Source: an uncultured Pelagibacteraceae bacterium (GTDB lineage Bacteria; Pseudomonadota; Alphaproteobacteria; Pelagibacterales; Pelagibacteraceae). Taken from it: 64,000 nucleotides of DNA. Where the stretch lies: positions 35,430 to 99,429 of the forward strand of contig CACMAZ010000001.1 in assembly GCA_902611815.1 (NCBI GenBank). The letters run 5' to 3'. The position numbers and the translations under genes are program-made. The first letter of the stretch is position 1. Each line of letters begins with the position of its first letter. Positions 43,061 through 51,641 of the stretch are shown piece by piece. The notes under the pieces are model-generated. The model was not told where the DNA came from. It made no database searches and saw nothing but the letters and a program-made list of their open reading frames with translations.

Positions 43061-43888
43061 ATGAATGTGATCAAGAAATTCAGTTTAGGATTATTGATAA
43101 CTTTATTTTTATCATTATCCGCTAATGCTGATAAAATAAGAATTGGTACTGAGGGTGCTTATCCACCATGGAATTCAAAAGATGCTTCAGGTAAATTAAT
43201 TGGATTTGAAGTTGAGTTAGCGTGGACACTTTGTAGATACATTGGACAACAGTGTGAAATTGTTGAGCAAGATTGGGACGGCATGATACCTGCATTAATA
43301 ATGAGAAAATTTGATGCAATAATGGCTGGAATGTCAATTACCGATGAAAGAAAAAAAGCTATTAACTTTTCACAGGGTTACGCAGACGAAGTAGCTTCAT
43401 TAGCAGTAATGAAAGGTTCAAATCTAGAGGGCATGCAAACTTCTGAAGGAATTAATCTTACTAAAAAGTCTGGTGCTGTAAAAAAAGATTTAAAAACTAT
43501 AACCCAAGCTTTAGCTGGTAAAACCGTATGTGTACAAACAGCTACTATTCACCAAAACTTTTTAGAGTCTGGTGATGTGGGTAAAGTAAATGTCAGAACT
43601 TATAAGACACAAGATGAAGTTAATTTAGATTTAGCATCTGGAAGATGTGATGTAGCTCTTGCTGCTGCTGTAGCTTTTACTGATTATGCAGAGAAATCTA
43701 AAAAACCAGTCGTGCTTGTTGGGCCTACATTTTCAGGAGGTGCTTTTGGAAATGGTGTAGGTGTTGGTATAAGAAAAGACGACGCTGAACTATTAAAAGC
43801 TTTTAACAGCGCAATTAATAAAGCTAGAAAGAACGGAGACATTAGCCGAATTGCAACTAAATGGTTTGGCTTCGACGCTTCAATGTAA
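43061..43888 (+). CDS. Polar amino-acid ABC transporter substrate-binding protein
   Basis: 275 residues from ATG 43061, chosen over the track start (43037, TTG) because GGAGG lies five bases upstream and MNVIKKFSLGLLITLFLSLSANA is a proper signal peptide. The mature start DKIRIGTEGAYPPWNSKDASGKLIGFEVELAWTLC is the family 3 (HisJ/ArgT/ArtJ) signature, with EQDWDGMIPALIMRKFDAIMAGMSIT and the second-lobe FGNGVGVGIRKDD. Basic amino acids or opine-like ligands are likely. An inserted segment (GSNLEGMQTSEGINLTKKSG) lies between the lobes. It is followed by a hairpin and two permease genes. Confidence 0.92.
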   Translation: MNVIKKFSLGLLITLFLSLSANADKIRIGTEGAYPPWNSKDASGKLIGFEVELAWTLCRYIGQQCEIVEQDWDGMIPALIMRKFDAIMAGMSITDERKKAINFSQGYADEVASLAVMKGSNLEGMQTSEGINLTKKSGAVKKDLKTITQALAGKTVCVQTATIHQNFLESGDVGKVNVRTYKTQDEVNLDLASGRCDVALAAAVAFTDYAEKSKKPVVLVGPTFSGGAFGNGVGVGIRKDDAELLKAFNSAINKARKNGDISRIATKWFGFDASM

Positions 43889-43901
43889 ATATTTAATGAT
43901 T

Positions 43902-43927
43902 GGCGACTATATATTATAGTCGCCTTT
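43902..43927 (+). terminator. Perfect 10-bp stem-loop after the amino-acid binding-protein gene
   Basis: GGCGACTATA, loop TAT, TATAGTCGCC (43902-43924), then TTT. The stem is perfectly paired, begins 13 bases after the binding-protein stop and ends seven bases before the permease ATG. The T-tract is short, so it may act mainly as an RNA 3-prime stabiliser or partial attenuator, and it occupies the place of the ribosome binding site of the next gene. Confidence 0.75.
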
Positions 43928-43931
43928 CAAT

Positions 43932-44624
43932 ATGGATCTTTTAGCATTCGGAAATACAGGTTGGGGAGATGAACTATTCTTCGCAACACTAATGACAGTC
44001 GCTGTTTCAATATCAGCCATGGTCATAGGATTTTGTTTTGCTTTAATTTTTACTCCACTCAAACTATCCAAAAATAAATTTTTAAATTTTATTGGAAATT
44101 CTTACACAACAATAATTAGAGGTGTACCAGAATTATTAGTTATCTATTTATTATTCTTTGGTGGTAGTGGCGCAGTTATGTATGTTGCATCAATTTTTGG
44201 ATATAACAAATATATTGAAATAAATGCATTTATAACAGGTTCATTTGCAATTGGAATTATTTCAGGCGCATATTCAACAGAGGTTTTTAGAGGTGCCATA
44301 CTATCAATTGACAAAGGTCAATTTGAAGCTTCTAAAGTTTTAGGTTTAAAAAAACATGTTCACTTTTTTAAAGTGATAATGCCCCAAATGTTAAGACTTG
44401 CAATTCCCAATTTAAGCAATGTTTGGCAAATTACATTAAAAGATACTTCATTAATATCGGTAACTGGTTTGGTTGAAATAATGAGGCAATCTTATATTGC
44501 AGCTGGATCCACAAGAGACCCGCTATTCTTTTACTCCTTTGCAGCAGTTTTATATTTACTACTAACTTTTCTAAGTATGAAATTAATAAATAAATTAGAA
44601 ACAAAATATAGGAGAGGCTATTAA
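43932..44624 (+). CDS. Amino-acid ABC transporter permease (HisQ/OccQ-type)
   Basis: A 230-residue inner-membrane protein with about five helices. TIIRGVPELLVIYLLFFGG is the HisMQ family motif and the EAA loop is in FEASKVLGLKKHVHFFKVIMPQMLRLAIPNLSNVW, which docks the ATPase. With the next gene it forms the heteromeric channel for the upstream binding protein. No Shine-Dalgarno is seen before its ATG. Its stop overlaps the next start by one base (TAATG). Confidence 0.9.
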   Translation: MDLLAFGNTGWGDELFFATLMTVAVSISAMVIGFCFALIFTPLKLSKNKFLNFIGNSYTTIIRGVPELLVIYLLFFGGSGAVMYVASIFGYNKYIEINAFITGSFAIGIISGAYSTEVFRGAILSIDKGQFEASKVLGLKKHVHFFKVIMPQMLRLAIPNLSNVWQITLKDTSLISVTGLVEIMRQSYIAAGSTRDPLFFYSFAAVLYLLLTFLSMKLINKLETKYRRGY

Positions 44625-45298
44625 TGGATTTGGATTTGATGATAAGTAGTTTTCCAAAGCTTTTAAATGCAACTTTAGTAACTTTAAAATTGTTATCTTT
44701 ATCACTTATATTTGGACTTATACTTGGACTTTTTTTTGCAATCCTAAGATTAAATAAAAACATATTTTTAAATAAATTTTCTTACTTTTATTCATATGTA
44801 TTTAGAGGCACCCCTCTATTAGTTCAAATATTTATTATATACTTTGGATTAGGACAGATAGAATTTTTGAGATCTTCTTTTTTATGGATTATTTTAAAAG
44901 AACCTTATTGGTGTGCAATAATTGCTTTTTCTCTTAATACAGGCGCTTATACTTCCGAAATTTTAAGGTCAGCATTTGAAACTATAGATAAAGGTTTCCT
45001 AGAAGCCGGTGATAGTCTTGGTGTTTCTAAAAAAATTATATTTTATAAAATTCAAATACCTATTGCCATAAGACAATCATTACCTGCTTATGGGAATGAG
45101 ATTATATTAATGCTTAAAGGCACCTCACTAGCAAGCACCGTCACTTTGATGGACCTTACTGGAGTTGCAAAATACATAATATCAACAACCTTTAAACCTA
45201 TTGAAGTTTTTATTGTTGCTGGTGGAATATATTTATTTATGACTTTTATTATTCATAACGTTATTAAATTTCTTGAGAAAAAATATAGTTATAAGTGA
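44624..45298 (+). CDS. Amino-acid ABC transporter permease (HisM/OccM-type)
   Basis: A 224-residue partner permease with FRGTPLLVQIFIIYFGLGQ, NTGAYTSEILRSAFETIDKGFLEAGDSLGVSKKIIFYKIQIPIAIRQSLPAYGNE (EAA loop) and LKGTSLASTVTLMDLTG, all typical of HisM/OccM. No ATP-binding gene follows: the next gene is on the opposite strand. The transporter must use an ATPase encoded elsewhere, perhaps one shared with another amino-acid system. Confidence 0.9.
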   Translation: MDLDLMISSFPKLLNATLVTLKLLSLSLIFGLILGLFFAILRLNKNIFLNKFSYFYSYVFRGTPLLVQIFIIYFGLGQIEFLRSSFLWIILKEPYWCAIIAFSLNTGAYTSEILRSAFETIDKGFLEAGDSLGVSKKIIFYKIQIPIAIRQSLPAYGNEIILMLKGTSLASTVTLMDLTGVAKYIISTTFKPIEVFIVAGGIYLFMTFIIHNVIKFLEKKYSYK

Positions 45299-45302
45299 TT
45301 AA

Positions 45303-46127
45303 TTAACTTCTTTTAATATATCTGAAGATATACTTGTAAATAAACTTTAATAATATTGGTGGCATCAAAGCTTCAAAAAAATTTTTAAAAACAACAACTA
45401 AATCACCAAAATTCGATGATCTTTTTTTAAAATAAGTTCCTTTTCCAAAATCTGTTTTTACATCAGATCTGCCATGGCTATAATAATATAAAGCTAGTGA
45501 TTGTCTTACGATATTTTCAGGGCAATTTAGAGGATCTGGATGTCCATGATAAGAGGTATCATCAGTAGAAAATATTACAGCACGATTAAAAAGTGGGGCA
45601 ATTTTTTTTACACATTTTTTCATTTGTTTATCCCATAGTTCTAATTCACCACCGTATTCGTTACTCCAATTTTTGTTTAAATATAAAAGTAAATTTAATC
45701 TTCTGTCTAAATTAAAGTCTGGATGAAAATTTGTATCAGAGTGAATTTTTAGAAATCCACCTCTCTTAATTCTATGTATACCGCCACCCCATAAATAGGG
45801 ATCAGATAAAAGTTTTTCTTTAATCCCAGTTAATGATTGCAAACTACTTAAAAATGTCTGAGAATTGAAATACCTAATTATGTCAATCACTTCATCTGGC
45901 ATTTCTAATTCATTATCTGATTTTAATTTCCTTTTTTGATTTGGATCAAAACGTTTATTATTTTCAAATATTTCAATTTGGTCTATTTTCTTGATTACAC
46001 TATCTAATTTTGTTTCATCTAGAAAATTATCGATAACAATATGTGGGTATGGTTCATTAGATCTATATACTTTTGATAGATTGAGGAATTCATCATTTGA
46101 AAATTTTTTATTTAGATATTGATTCAT
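45303..46127 (-). CDS. 2-oxoglutarate/Fe(II) dioxygenase superfamily protein
   Basis: A 274-residue protein with a prolyl-4-hydroxylase-like jelly-roll. The metal facial triad is His and Asp in FLKIHSDTNFHPDFN and a distal His in TSYHGHPDPL, and the 2-oxoglutarate Arg is probably in NIVRQSLALYYY. GGELELWDK and AVIFSTDD are the strands around the site. The C-terminal LVVVFKNFFEALMPPILLKFIYKYIFRYI may be membrane-associating. It might hydroxylate an envelope glycan or protein, because glycosyltransferase genes surround it. The substrate is unknown. Confidence 0.82.
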   Translation of the reverse strand: MNQYLNKKFSNDEFLNLSKVYRSNEPYPHIVIDNFLDETKLDSVIKKIDQIEIFENNKRFDPNQKRKLKSDNELEMPDEVIDIIRYFNSQTFLSSLQSLTGIKEKLLSDPYLWGGGIHRIKRGGFLKIHSDTNFHPDFNLDRRLNLLLYLNKNWSNEYGGELELWDKQMKKCVKKIAPLFNRAVIFSTDDTSYHGHPDPLNCPENIVRQSLALYYYSHGRSDVKTDFGKGTYFKKRSSNFGDLVVVFKNFFEALMPPILLKFIYKYIFRYIKRS

Positions 46128-46189
46128 AATAGCAATTATTAGTTATACTACTTAAATAATTGTTAATTGTCATTAATTTCAAAATTAAA

Positions 46190-46579
46190 CTAATAGTTAG
46201 TATATTCTTTAATCTCCTTTATTTTAGAACCAGTTTGATTGTTTATTTCAAGTTTTATTGAAGCTCTTTTGTCGTTTAAAAAATGAATATCCCTAGACAA
46301 TTTTATAAATTTTTCACCAAAATCAGAATTCTTTTCACATAATCTCTTATCATCTTCAATTACCCATAGTTTAGAATTTATATCTTTCAAAGCGTTAAAC
46401 AAACTACTCAACTTTTCATTGAGTTTTACTTTATTTACCATTTGTTCTTTTAATAAATTATACTCATCTATTATATATTTGAGTTTTTCCTTATCTTTAA
46501 TTTTATCTTTTTTTATTTCTAAAATAGAAATTTTATCGAAAAGTTCACCAACAGATACTTCAACTAGAATTTTATTCAT
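46190..46579 (-). CDS. DUF6165-like small protein
   Basis: A 129-residue cytoplasmic helical protein beginning MNKILVEVSVGELFDKISILEIKKDKI. The VSVGELxDKxxILEIK opening and the KLWxIEDDKR segment fit what I know of DUF6165, which is frequently beside heptosyltransferase-type genes, as here (GT9 divergent, 32 bases away). Most of the chain is predicted helical with coiled-coil-like heptads (KLKYIIDEYNLLKEQMVNKVKLNEKL). The role is unknown, possibly an accessory in LPS or glycan synthesis. Confidence 0.6.
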   Translation of the reverse strand: MNKILVEVSVGELFDKISILEIKKDKIKDKEKLKYIIDEYNLLKEQMVNKVKLNEKLSSLFNALKDINSKLWVIEDDKRLCEKNSDFGEKFIKLSRDIHFLNDKRASIKLEINNQTGSKIKEIKEYTNY

Positions 46580-46611
46580 AAAATTTTTTAATATGATAAA
46601 TTGTTGAAAAT

Positions 46612-47544
46612 ATGTCTAATATATTAATCATAAAACATGGATCTTTAGGAGATATAGCCCAAGCGAGTGGTGCAATTCAAGATATTTGTGATCACCATTC
46701 AACTGATGATATTTTTCTTTTAACCACCAATCCCTACATAAATCTATTTAGAAAAAACACTACTTTAAAAGATATTATTTTAGATAAAAGACATTCAAGA
46801 TTTAATTTGGTTTATCTTTATAGTTTAATGAAGAAAATAAAGAAAAATAAATTTACTAAAGTTTATGACTTACAAAACTCGTCCAGAACCTCTTTTTATA
46901 AAAAAATTTTATTTCCTAATGCAAATTTAAATATTTGGTGTTCCTCAGAGACAACTTTACCAAATGACAAAACCAAGGAAGAATTTGACAAAACCCCTGT
47001 TCTTGAAAGGTTTAATCATCAGCTAAAATTTTCAGGTATAGAAACAAAACATACCATGCGTCCTGATTTCTCATGGAGTTGTGTAGATATTGAGAAAATT
47101 ATGACTGAATATAAATTGTCCAATTATATATTATTATTTCCATTTTGTTCACCTCATCTAACATTAAAGAAGTGGCCGTACTTTAATGATTTAATAAATT
47201 TAATTAAAGCAAAATATAAGGATCAATTTAAAATTATTACTGCCCCTGGCCCTAAAGAAATTAATGAAGCAGATCAATACGATGCAATTAAAATTTTAGA
47301 TAACGGTAAAGCTGTTAGTATTTCTCAATTATCTTCATTAATAAAAAAAAGTAGTTTTGTGATTGCGAATGATACTGGCCCAGCTCATATGGCAGCCCAT
47401 CTTGACACAAAAGGGCTAACATTATTTGGATCACATACAACTGCAAAAAAAGTAAGTATAGAAAGAGATAATTTTAAAGCAATTCAGGTAAGTGACTTAA
47501 ATAAATTAAGTGCTGAAAAAGTTTTTGAAAAAATAATTTTATAA
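46612..47544 (+). CDS. GT9 (heptosyltransferase-family) glycosyltransferase
   Basis: A 310-residue GT-B enzyme. The N-terminus SNILIIKHGSLGDIAQASGAI corresponds to the ADP-heptose:LPS transferase motif (RxGalGDvl), with IVxLL positions in DIFLLTTNPYI. The donor motif is FVIANDTGPAHMAAHLDTKGLTLFGSH, diagnostic for GT9. It probably extends the LPS core from the cytoplasmic face. It starts 32 bases from the divergent DUF6165 gene. Its 3-prime end overlaps the convergent GT4 gene by six bases. Confidence 0.9.
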   Translation: MSNILIIKHGSLGDIAQASGAIQDICDHHSTDDIFLLTTNPYINLFRKNTTLKDIILDKRHSRFNLVYLYSLMKKIKKNKFTKVYDLQNSSRTSFYKKILFPNANLNIWCSSETTLPNDKTKEEFDKTPVLERFNHQLKFSGIETKHTMRPDFSWSCVDIEKIMTEYKLSNYILLFPFCSPHLTLKKWPYFNDLINLIKAKYKDQFKIITAPGPKEINEADQYDAIKILDNGKAVSISQLSSLIKKSSFVIANDTGPAHMAAHLDTKGLTLFGSHTTAKKVSIERDNFKAIQVSDLNKLSAEKVFEKIIL

Positions 47545-48624
47545 TATTTCTAAATATTTTTTTATAATTTCAGACCAGTAAAATTTTTTTGATACTTCTT
47601 CTGCTTTTCTCCCAAAAACTTTATATTTATTGTTTTCTAAAATATTAGAAATTGATTGATAAATGTCGTCTAAACTATTGCCATCACAAATAAATCCTGT
47701 CTGTTCGTGAACAATTGCATCTGAAGCACCGCCATCTTTCCCACCTATTGATGGAACCCCAAATTGTGCCGCCTCTATATAAACTATTCCAAACCCTTCA
47801 ACAGATTTTTTATAAGTTATAGAAGGCATAACAAATAAATCAGAGCATTTAAGATAAGAATTTTTTTCATCTTTAGTTAAATTTTTAGGAAATATAACAT
47901 GATTTTGTAATCTAAGTTCTGTGATCAATTTTTTTAGATTTTCAATATTTTCTCCCTGTCCAATACAAACATAAATAATGTTTGGATAAATTTCTTTTAA
48001 ATTTCTTAGAGCCATAATAATTTTTTCATGGTTTTTTCTTTTATCAAACCTAGCAATTGTAATTAATTTTGGAGTTCTACCTTCTAATTTCTTTTTTATA
48101 TTTTTATAAATTTTTTCATCTATTTTATCTGCTGGAAAAACCCCTGGGTTGATTACTTTAATCTTATTTTCATTTACTCCAACACTTATTGCTAGATTTT
48201 TAGTAAAATTAGAATTTGCAACAACTGTATGGCAATTATTTAAAATTTTAACTAGTCTTTTATTAATAAAAGAACCTTTTTTATGATTAATTTCTTTAGA
48301 GTGGATTAAGCATATTTTTTTAAGTTCAGTATTTATATTTTCAAGGCTTTTCCAATGATCTGAAATTATGGCTTTAACTTTTTTATTATTTTCTAAATAT
48401 GTATTTACTAAATTAGCTTTTCTGTATTTCTTGAATATTTTTGGTCCACTTACTCTTTCAATTGAAAAAGATAATTCCTTATCAAAATTATCTTGATTTG
48501 GATATTGATCAGCAAAAACTTTAATCATCACATTTTCAGATAATGATTTGGCTAAACCATACATTAAATTTTGCATACCACCTACTTCTGGAGGAAAAGT
48601 TCTAGTAACAATTAAATGCATCAT
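47539..48624 (-). CDS. GT4 glycosyltransferase
   Basis: About 361 residues from ATG 48624, chosen because it forms an ATGA overlap with the upstream stop. The track start is 48636. GT-B fold: MHLIVTRTFPPEVGGMQNLMYGLAKSL at the N-terminus, KLITIARFDKRKNHEKIIMAL at the linker, and the donor-binding EGFGIVYIEAAQFGVPSIGGKDGGASDAI, where E-x7-E is the GT4 signature. It transfers a sugar from a nucleotide donor to a glycan acceptor. The neighbouring GT9 suggests LPS or capsule. Confidence 0.88.
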   Translation of the reverse strand: MMHLIVTRTFPPEVGGMQNLMYGLAKSLSENVMIKVFADQYPNQDNFDKELSFSIERVSGPKIFKKYRKANLVNTYLENNKKVKAIISDHWKSLENINTELKKICLIHSKEINHKKGSFINKRLVKILNNCHTVVANSNFTKNLAISVGVNENKIKVINPGVFPADKIDEKIYKNIKKKLEGRTPKLITIARFDKRKNHEKIIMALRNLKEIYPNIIYVCIGQGENIENLKKLITELRLQNHVIFPKNLTKDEKNSYLKCSDLFVMPSITYKKSVEGFGIVYIEAAQFGVPSIGGKDGGASDAIVHEQTGFICDGNSLDDIYQSISNILENNKYKVFGRKAEEVSKKFYWSEIIKKYLEIL

Positions 48625-49178
48625 GCTTTCAACCATTTTATACTACAGCCAAAGCTTGGCATTTGTATATCAGGCCCTTTTTGTGTTTTAGATATAAGCT
48701 TCATAGCGTCGAATAATTCACTTGGTCCATTTCTGACAGGTTTTAAATCTCTAAGTTCTCTAATTCTACCTCGATAATTAAGTTTAAGATCTTTATTGTA
48801 TCCAAAAAAATCTGGAGTACATACTGCATCGTATTTTTTTGCAATTTCTTGAGTTTCATCAATTAAATAAGGGAAACAAAATTTATATTTTGCAGAAAAT
48901 TTAATCATGTTTTCATAGGAGTCATCTGGATAATTGATTGTGTCATTTGGCATGATCGCTACTGAATTTATTCCAAATTCTTTAAGATTTTCACAATCTT
49001 CAACCAAGTCTCTTATGATCGCTTTTACATATGGACAGTGATTGCAAATGAACATTATTAATGTACCGTTTTCACCCTTAATATCACTAAGCGATAAAAC
49101 AGTATTTTCAACAGATTTTAATTTAAAATCAATTGCACTAAGATTAAAATCACATATTGGAGTTTTTATTAATGCCAT
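48621..49178 (-). CDS. Thioredoxin-like/AhpC-TSA family protein
   Basis: A 185-residue cytoplasmic thioredoxin-fold protein. The redox site is CNHC in LIMFICNHCPYVKAIIRDL, followed by INSVAIMPNDTINYPDDSYENMIKF and the cis-Pro loop VCTPDFFGYNKDLKLNYRGRI. This CNHCPY subgroup is a common bacterial family annotated as thioredoxin family protein. The peroxidase or reductase role is not proven. It is first in the minus-strand pair with the GT4 gene and divergent from the gamma-carbonic anhydrase gene across only 20 bases. Confidence 0.85.
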   Translation of the reverse strand: MALIKTPICDFNLSAIDFKLKSVENTVLSLSDIKGENGTLIMFICNHCPYVKAIIRDLVEDCENLKEFGINSVAIMPNDTINYPDDSYENMIKFSAKYKFCFPYLIDETQEIAKKYDAVCTPDFFGYNKDLKLNYRGRIRELRDLKPVRNGPSELFDAMKLISKTQKGPDIQMPSFGCSIKWLKA

Positions 49179-49198
49179 GTTAAAATAATTTATAAATT

Positions 49199-49711
49199 AT
49201 GTTTTACGATTTAAAAGATAAAAAACCAAAAAACTCTGGCGAAAATTGGGTAGCACCTAACGCAGTGATCATTGGTGATGTAACTTTAGAAAAAAATTCT
49301 AGTATTTGGTTTAATGCTACTTTAAGGGGAGACATAGAAAATATTTATATTGGTGAAGGCTCCAATGTCCAGGATGGTTGTGTACTACATACAGATCCCG
49401 GTTGTCCTTTGAAAGTTGGAAAAAATGTAACTATTGGACATTTGGTGATGCTTCATGGATGCACAATAGGGGACAATAGTTTAATTGGAATTGGTGCAGT
49501 GATCCTCAACAAAGCAAAGATAGGAAAAAATTGTATTATTGGCGCAAAAGCTCTAATAACAGAAAACAAAGTAATACCAGATAATTCACTAGTAATAGGA
49601 TCGCCAGGAAAAGTAATCAGAGAAGTTACAGATGAAGAAAAAAAGGCTGTTGATGAAAATACTAAACACTATCAAGATAACTGGAAGAGATATTCTCAAT
49701 CTATATTTTAA
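49199..49711 (+). CDS. Gamma-carbonic anhydrase family hexapeptide protein
   Basis: A 170-residue left-handed beta-helix protein. The zinc histidines are in QDGCVLHTDPG and IGHLVMLHGCTIGDN, as in gamma-carbonic anhydrases/PaaY/CaiE. IWFNATLRGDIENIYIGEGSNVQ holds the conserved Arg and Asp. It could hydrate carbon dioxide, or have an acyl-CoA thioesterase-like role as known for PaaY. It is followed three bases later by a tautomerase-like gene. Confidence 0.9.
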   Translation: MFYDLKDKKPKNSGENWVAPNAVIIGDVTLEKNSSIWFNATLRGDIENIYIGEGSNVQDGCVLHTDPGCPLKVGKNVTIGHLVMLHGCTIGDNSLIGIGAVILNKAKIGKNCIIGAKALITENKVIPDNSLVIGSPGKVIREVTDEEKKAVDENTKHYQDNWKRYSQSIF

Positions 49712-49714
49712 ATA

Positions 49715-50155
49715 ATGCCAACTTACACAGTAACAACATCAAATGTTAATCTAAACTCTAAAAAACAAAAAGAATTAGCTCAAGGAATTACAAAAATTCA
49801 TAATGTGGTAACTGGCGCAAATACTTATTTTGCTCAAGTTATATTTAATAACACAAAGAAAAAAAATCATTTTATGGGAGGTAAAATAGTAAAAGAACCT
49901 TCTATTTTTTTACTTGGTCAAATCAGAGCAGGACGCCCAAAGAAAACAAAAGATAAATTAATTTCTGATTTAAAAAATATCATAGTTAAAAAATCAAAAT
50001 TAGATGAAACACAGGTATGGGTTTATATAATAGACTTACCACCTTCACAAATGATTGAATATGGAGCTGTATTGCCAGAATCTGGAAAAGAAAAACAGTG
50101 GTTTATGGGCTTATCTAATAAACTTAAAAAAAAATTGTCTGCTTTAGAAAAATAA
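49715..50155 (+). CDS. Tautomerase superfamily protein (cis-CaaD-like)
   Basis: A 146-residue protein whose Met is expected to be removed to expose Pro1 (MPTYTVTTSN), the catalytic base of the superfamily. HNVVTGANTYFAQVIFN and the arginines in LGQIRAGRPKKTKDKL correspond to active-site residues of the cis-3-chloroacrylic acid dehalogenase-like (Tautomerase_3) group, and SQMIEYGAVLPESGKE carries the late Tyr/Glu region. The natural substrate is unknown, and dehalogenation should not be assumed. It starts three bases after the carbonic anhydrase-like gene. Confidence 0.8.
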   Translation: MPTYTVTTSNVNLNSKKQKELAQGITKIHNVVTGANTYFAQVIFNNTKKKNHFMGGKIVKEPSIFLLGQIRAGRPKKTKDKLISDLKNIIVKKSKLDETQVWVYIIDLPPSQMIEYGAVLPESGKEKQWFMGLSNKLKKKLSALEK

Positions 50156-50157
50156 TA

Positions 50158-50757
50158 TTAGGGAACAAGCCAACTATCTTTACTACTCTCTAAATCAAAT
50201 CTAGCTCTTCTATGACCTTTGGCTGCTAAATAGAGCCACTCAATAGACTTTATCTTGCACTGAATAACAGTAAAGTTTTTATAACCTGCCTCGCTTTGTT
50301 CTTTTGTATAATCAAAATTATCTAATTCTGGTTTTAATCCTGATGTTGGAACATCAGACTCAGTTCCTGGACCTTTGTCTACTAAATAACATTTTCTACT
50401 TATATGTTGAGTTTTATCCCATGAAGTTTTAGTAATTTCATTTTTATGATTTATTACACAATTCACTTTTAACCTTACTTGGATTTTTTCATCTTTATCG
50501 TAAAATAACATCGAAGCATTTGGGTTTTTTTTTAGAATTCCTATTTTATCTGATCTAATATCGCTATGGAATTGAACTAAATTATTTGATTGATCTGATT
50601 TTCTTAAAACCACAATTCTTCCATCGATATTATTATCATTACCACAAATAAAAGTCGGAATTCTAAATTGAGAAGCTCTATTTTTTACAGCATCATCAAG
50701 CATGAGCCAAATTTTCTTTTTAATTTCACTAAAATCTTCATAGTATGCTGGTTGCAT
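50158..50757 (-). CDS. Pyridoxamine 5'-phosphate oxidase family flavoprotein
   Basis: A 199-residue split-barrel FMN protein. RASQFRIPTFIC, DGRIVVLRKSDQSNNLVQFHSDIRSDKI and NASMLFYDKDEKIQVRLKVN line the flavin site, and TKTSWDKTQHISRKCYL and WLYLAAKGHRRARFDL are the conserved distal blocks. The arrangement is that of the PdxH-related PNPOx_like group and not of canonical PdxH, so pyridoxal phosphate synthesis is possible but not assured. It lies six bases downstream of the hydroxyacid dehydrogenase gene in the same orientation. Confidence 0.82.
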   Translation of the reverse strand: MQPAYYEDFSEIKKKIWLMLDDAVKNRASQFRIPTFICGNDNNIDGRIVVLRKSDQSNNLVQFHSDIRSDKIGILKKNPNASMLFYDKDEKIQVRLKVNCVINHKNEITKTSWDKTQHISRKCYLVDKGPGTESDVPTSGLKPELDNFDYTKEQSEAGYKNFTVIQCKIKSIEWLYLAAKGHRRARFDLESSKDSWLVP

Positions 50758-50763
50758 ATACTA

Positions 50764-51633
50764 TTACTTTCTAAATCTTTTGATTAAACTTGATGTATCC
50801 CAACGATTTCCTCCCATACCTTGGACTTCACCATAAAATTTATCAACTAATTCAGTTACAGGTAATAAGGATCCATTATTTTTTGCTTCATCCATTGCGA
50901 TTTTTAAGTCTTTTCTCATCCAATCAACAGCAAAACCAAAGTCAAATTTATCATCTATCATTGTTTTGTATCTATTTTCCATTTGCCAAGATTGAGCAGC
51001 CCCTTTTGAAATAACTTCAATTACGTCCTCCATTTTCAATCCTGCTTTAATCCCAAAATTAATTCCCTCTGACAAACCTTGAACTAAACCTGCTATACAA
51101 ATTTGATTAACCATTTTAGCTAATTGACCACATCCTGCTTTACCAAGTAATTTCATTTTTTTGCTATAACAATCTATTTTATCTTTAGCTTTATCAAAGT
51201 CAGCTTGATCACCACCGATCATAACAGTTAGCGCTCCATTTTCTGCTCCTGCTTGACCACCAGATACTGGAGCATCTAAAGATCCAAATCCATTTGTTTT
51301 TGCATAATCATAGATTTCTCGAGCAATTGTTGCCGACGCTGTAGTGTTATCAATATAAACTGCGCCTTTTTTAATTGTTTTAAAAATTCCTTTTTCACCA
51401 AATGTAACTTCTCTTAAATCATTGTCGTTTCCAACACATGTAAAAACATAATCAGCGTCCTTTGCTGCCTCTGCAGGCGTTTCTGCCATTTTTCCTTTAT
51501 GTTCACCAATCCATTTCTCTGCTTTAATTTTTGTTCGATTAAAAACAGTTACATTATGACCACCTTTTGATATATATCCTGCCATTGGATATCCCATGAC
51601 ACCAAGACCTATAAAAGCTACATTACAACTCAT
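50764..51633 (-). CDS. Beta-hydroxyacid dehydrogenase (3-hydroxyisobutyrate dehydrogenase family)
   Basis: A 289-residue NAD(P) oxidoreductase. The Rossmann motif is AFIGLGVMGYPMAGYISKGG, the substrate loop is GSLDAPVSGGQAGAENGALTVMIGG, and the catalytic lysine is in AGCGQLAKMVNQICIAG. These place it in the HIBADH/tartronate semialdehyde reductase/GLYR family. The substrate is undetermined. It is divergent from the MFS transporter with only eight bases between start codons. Confidence 0.92.
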   Translation of the reverse strand: MSCNVAFIGLGVMGYPMAGYISKGGHNVTVFNRTKIKAEKWIGEHKGKMAETPAEAAKDADYVFTCVGNDNDLREVTFGEKGIFKTIKKGAVYIDNTTASATIAREIYDYAKTNGFGSLDAPVSGGQAGAENGALTVMIGGDQADFDKAKDKIDCYSKKMKLLGKAGCGQLAKMVNQICIAGLVQGLSEGINFGIKAGLKMEDVIEVISKGAAQSWQMENRYKTMIDDKFDFGFAVDWMRKDLKIAMDEAKNNGSLLPVTELVDKFYGEVQGMGGNRWDTSSLIKRFRK

Positions 51634-51641
51634 AATTTTTT

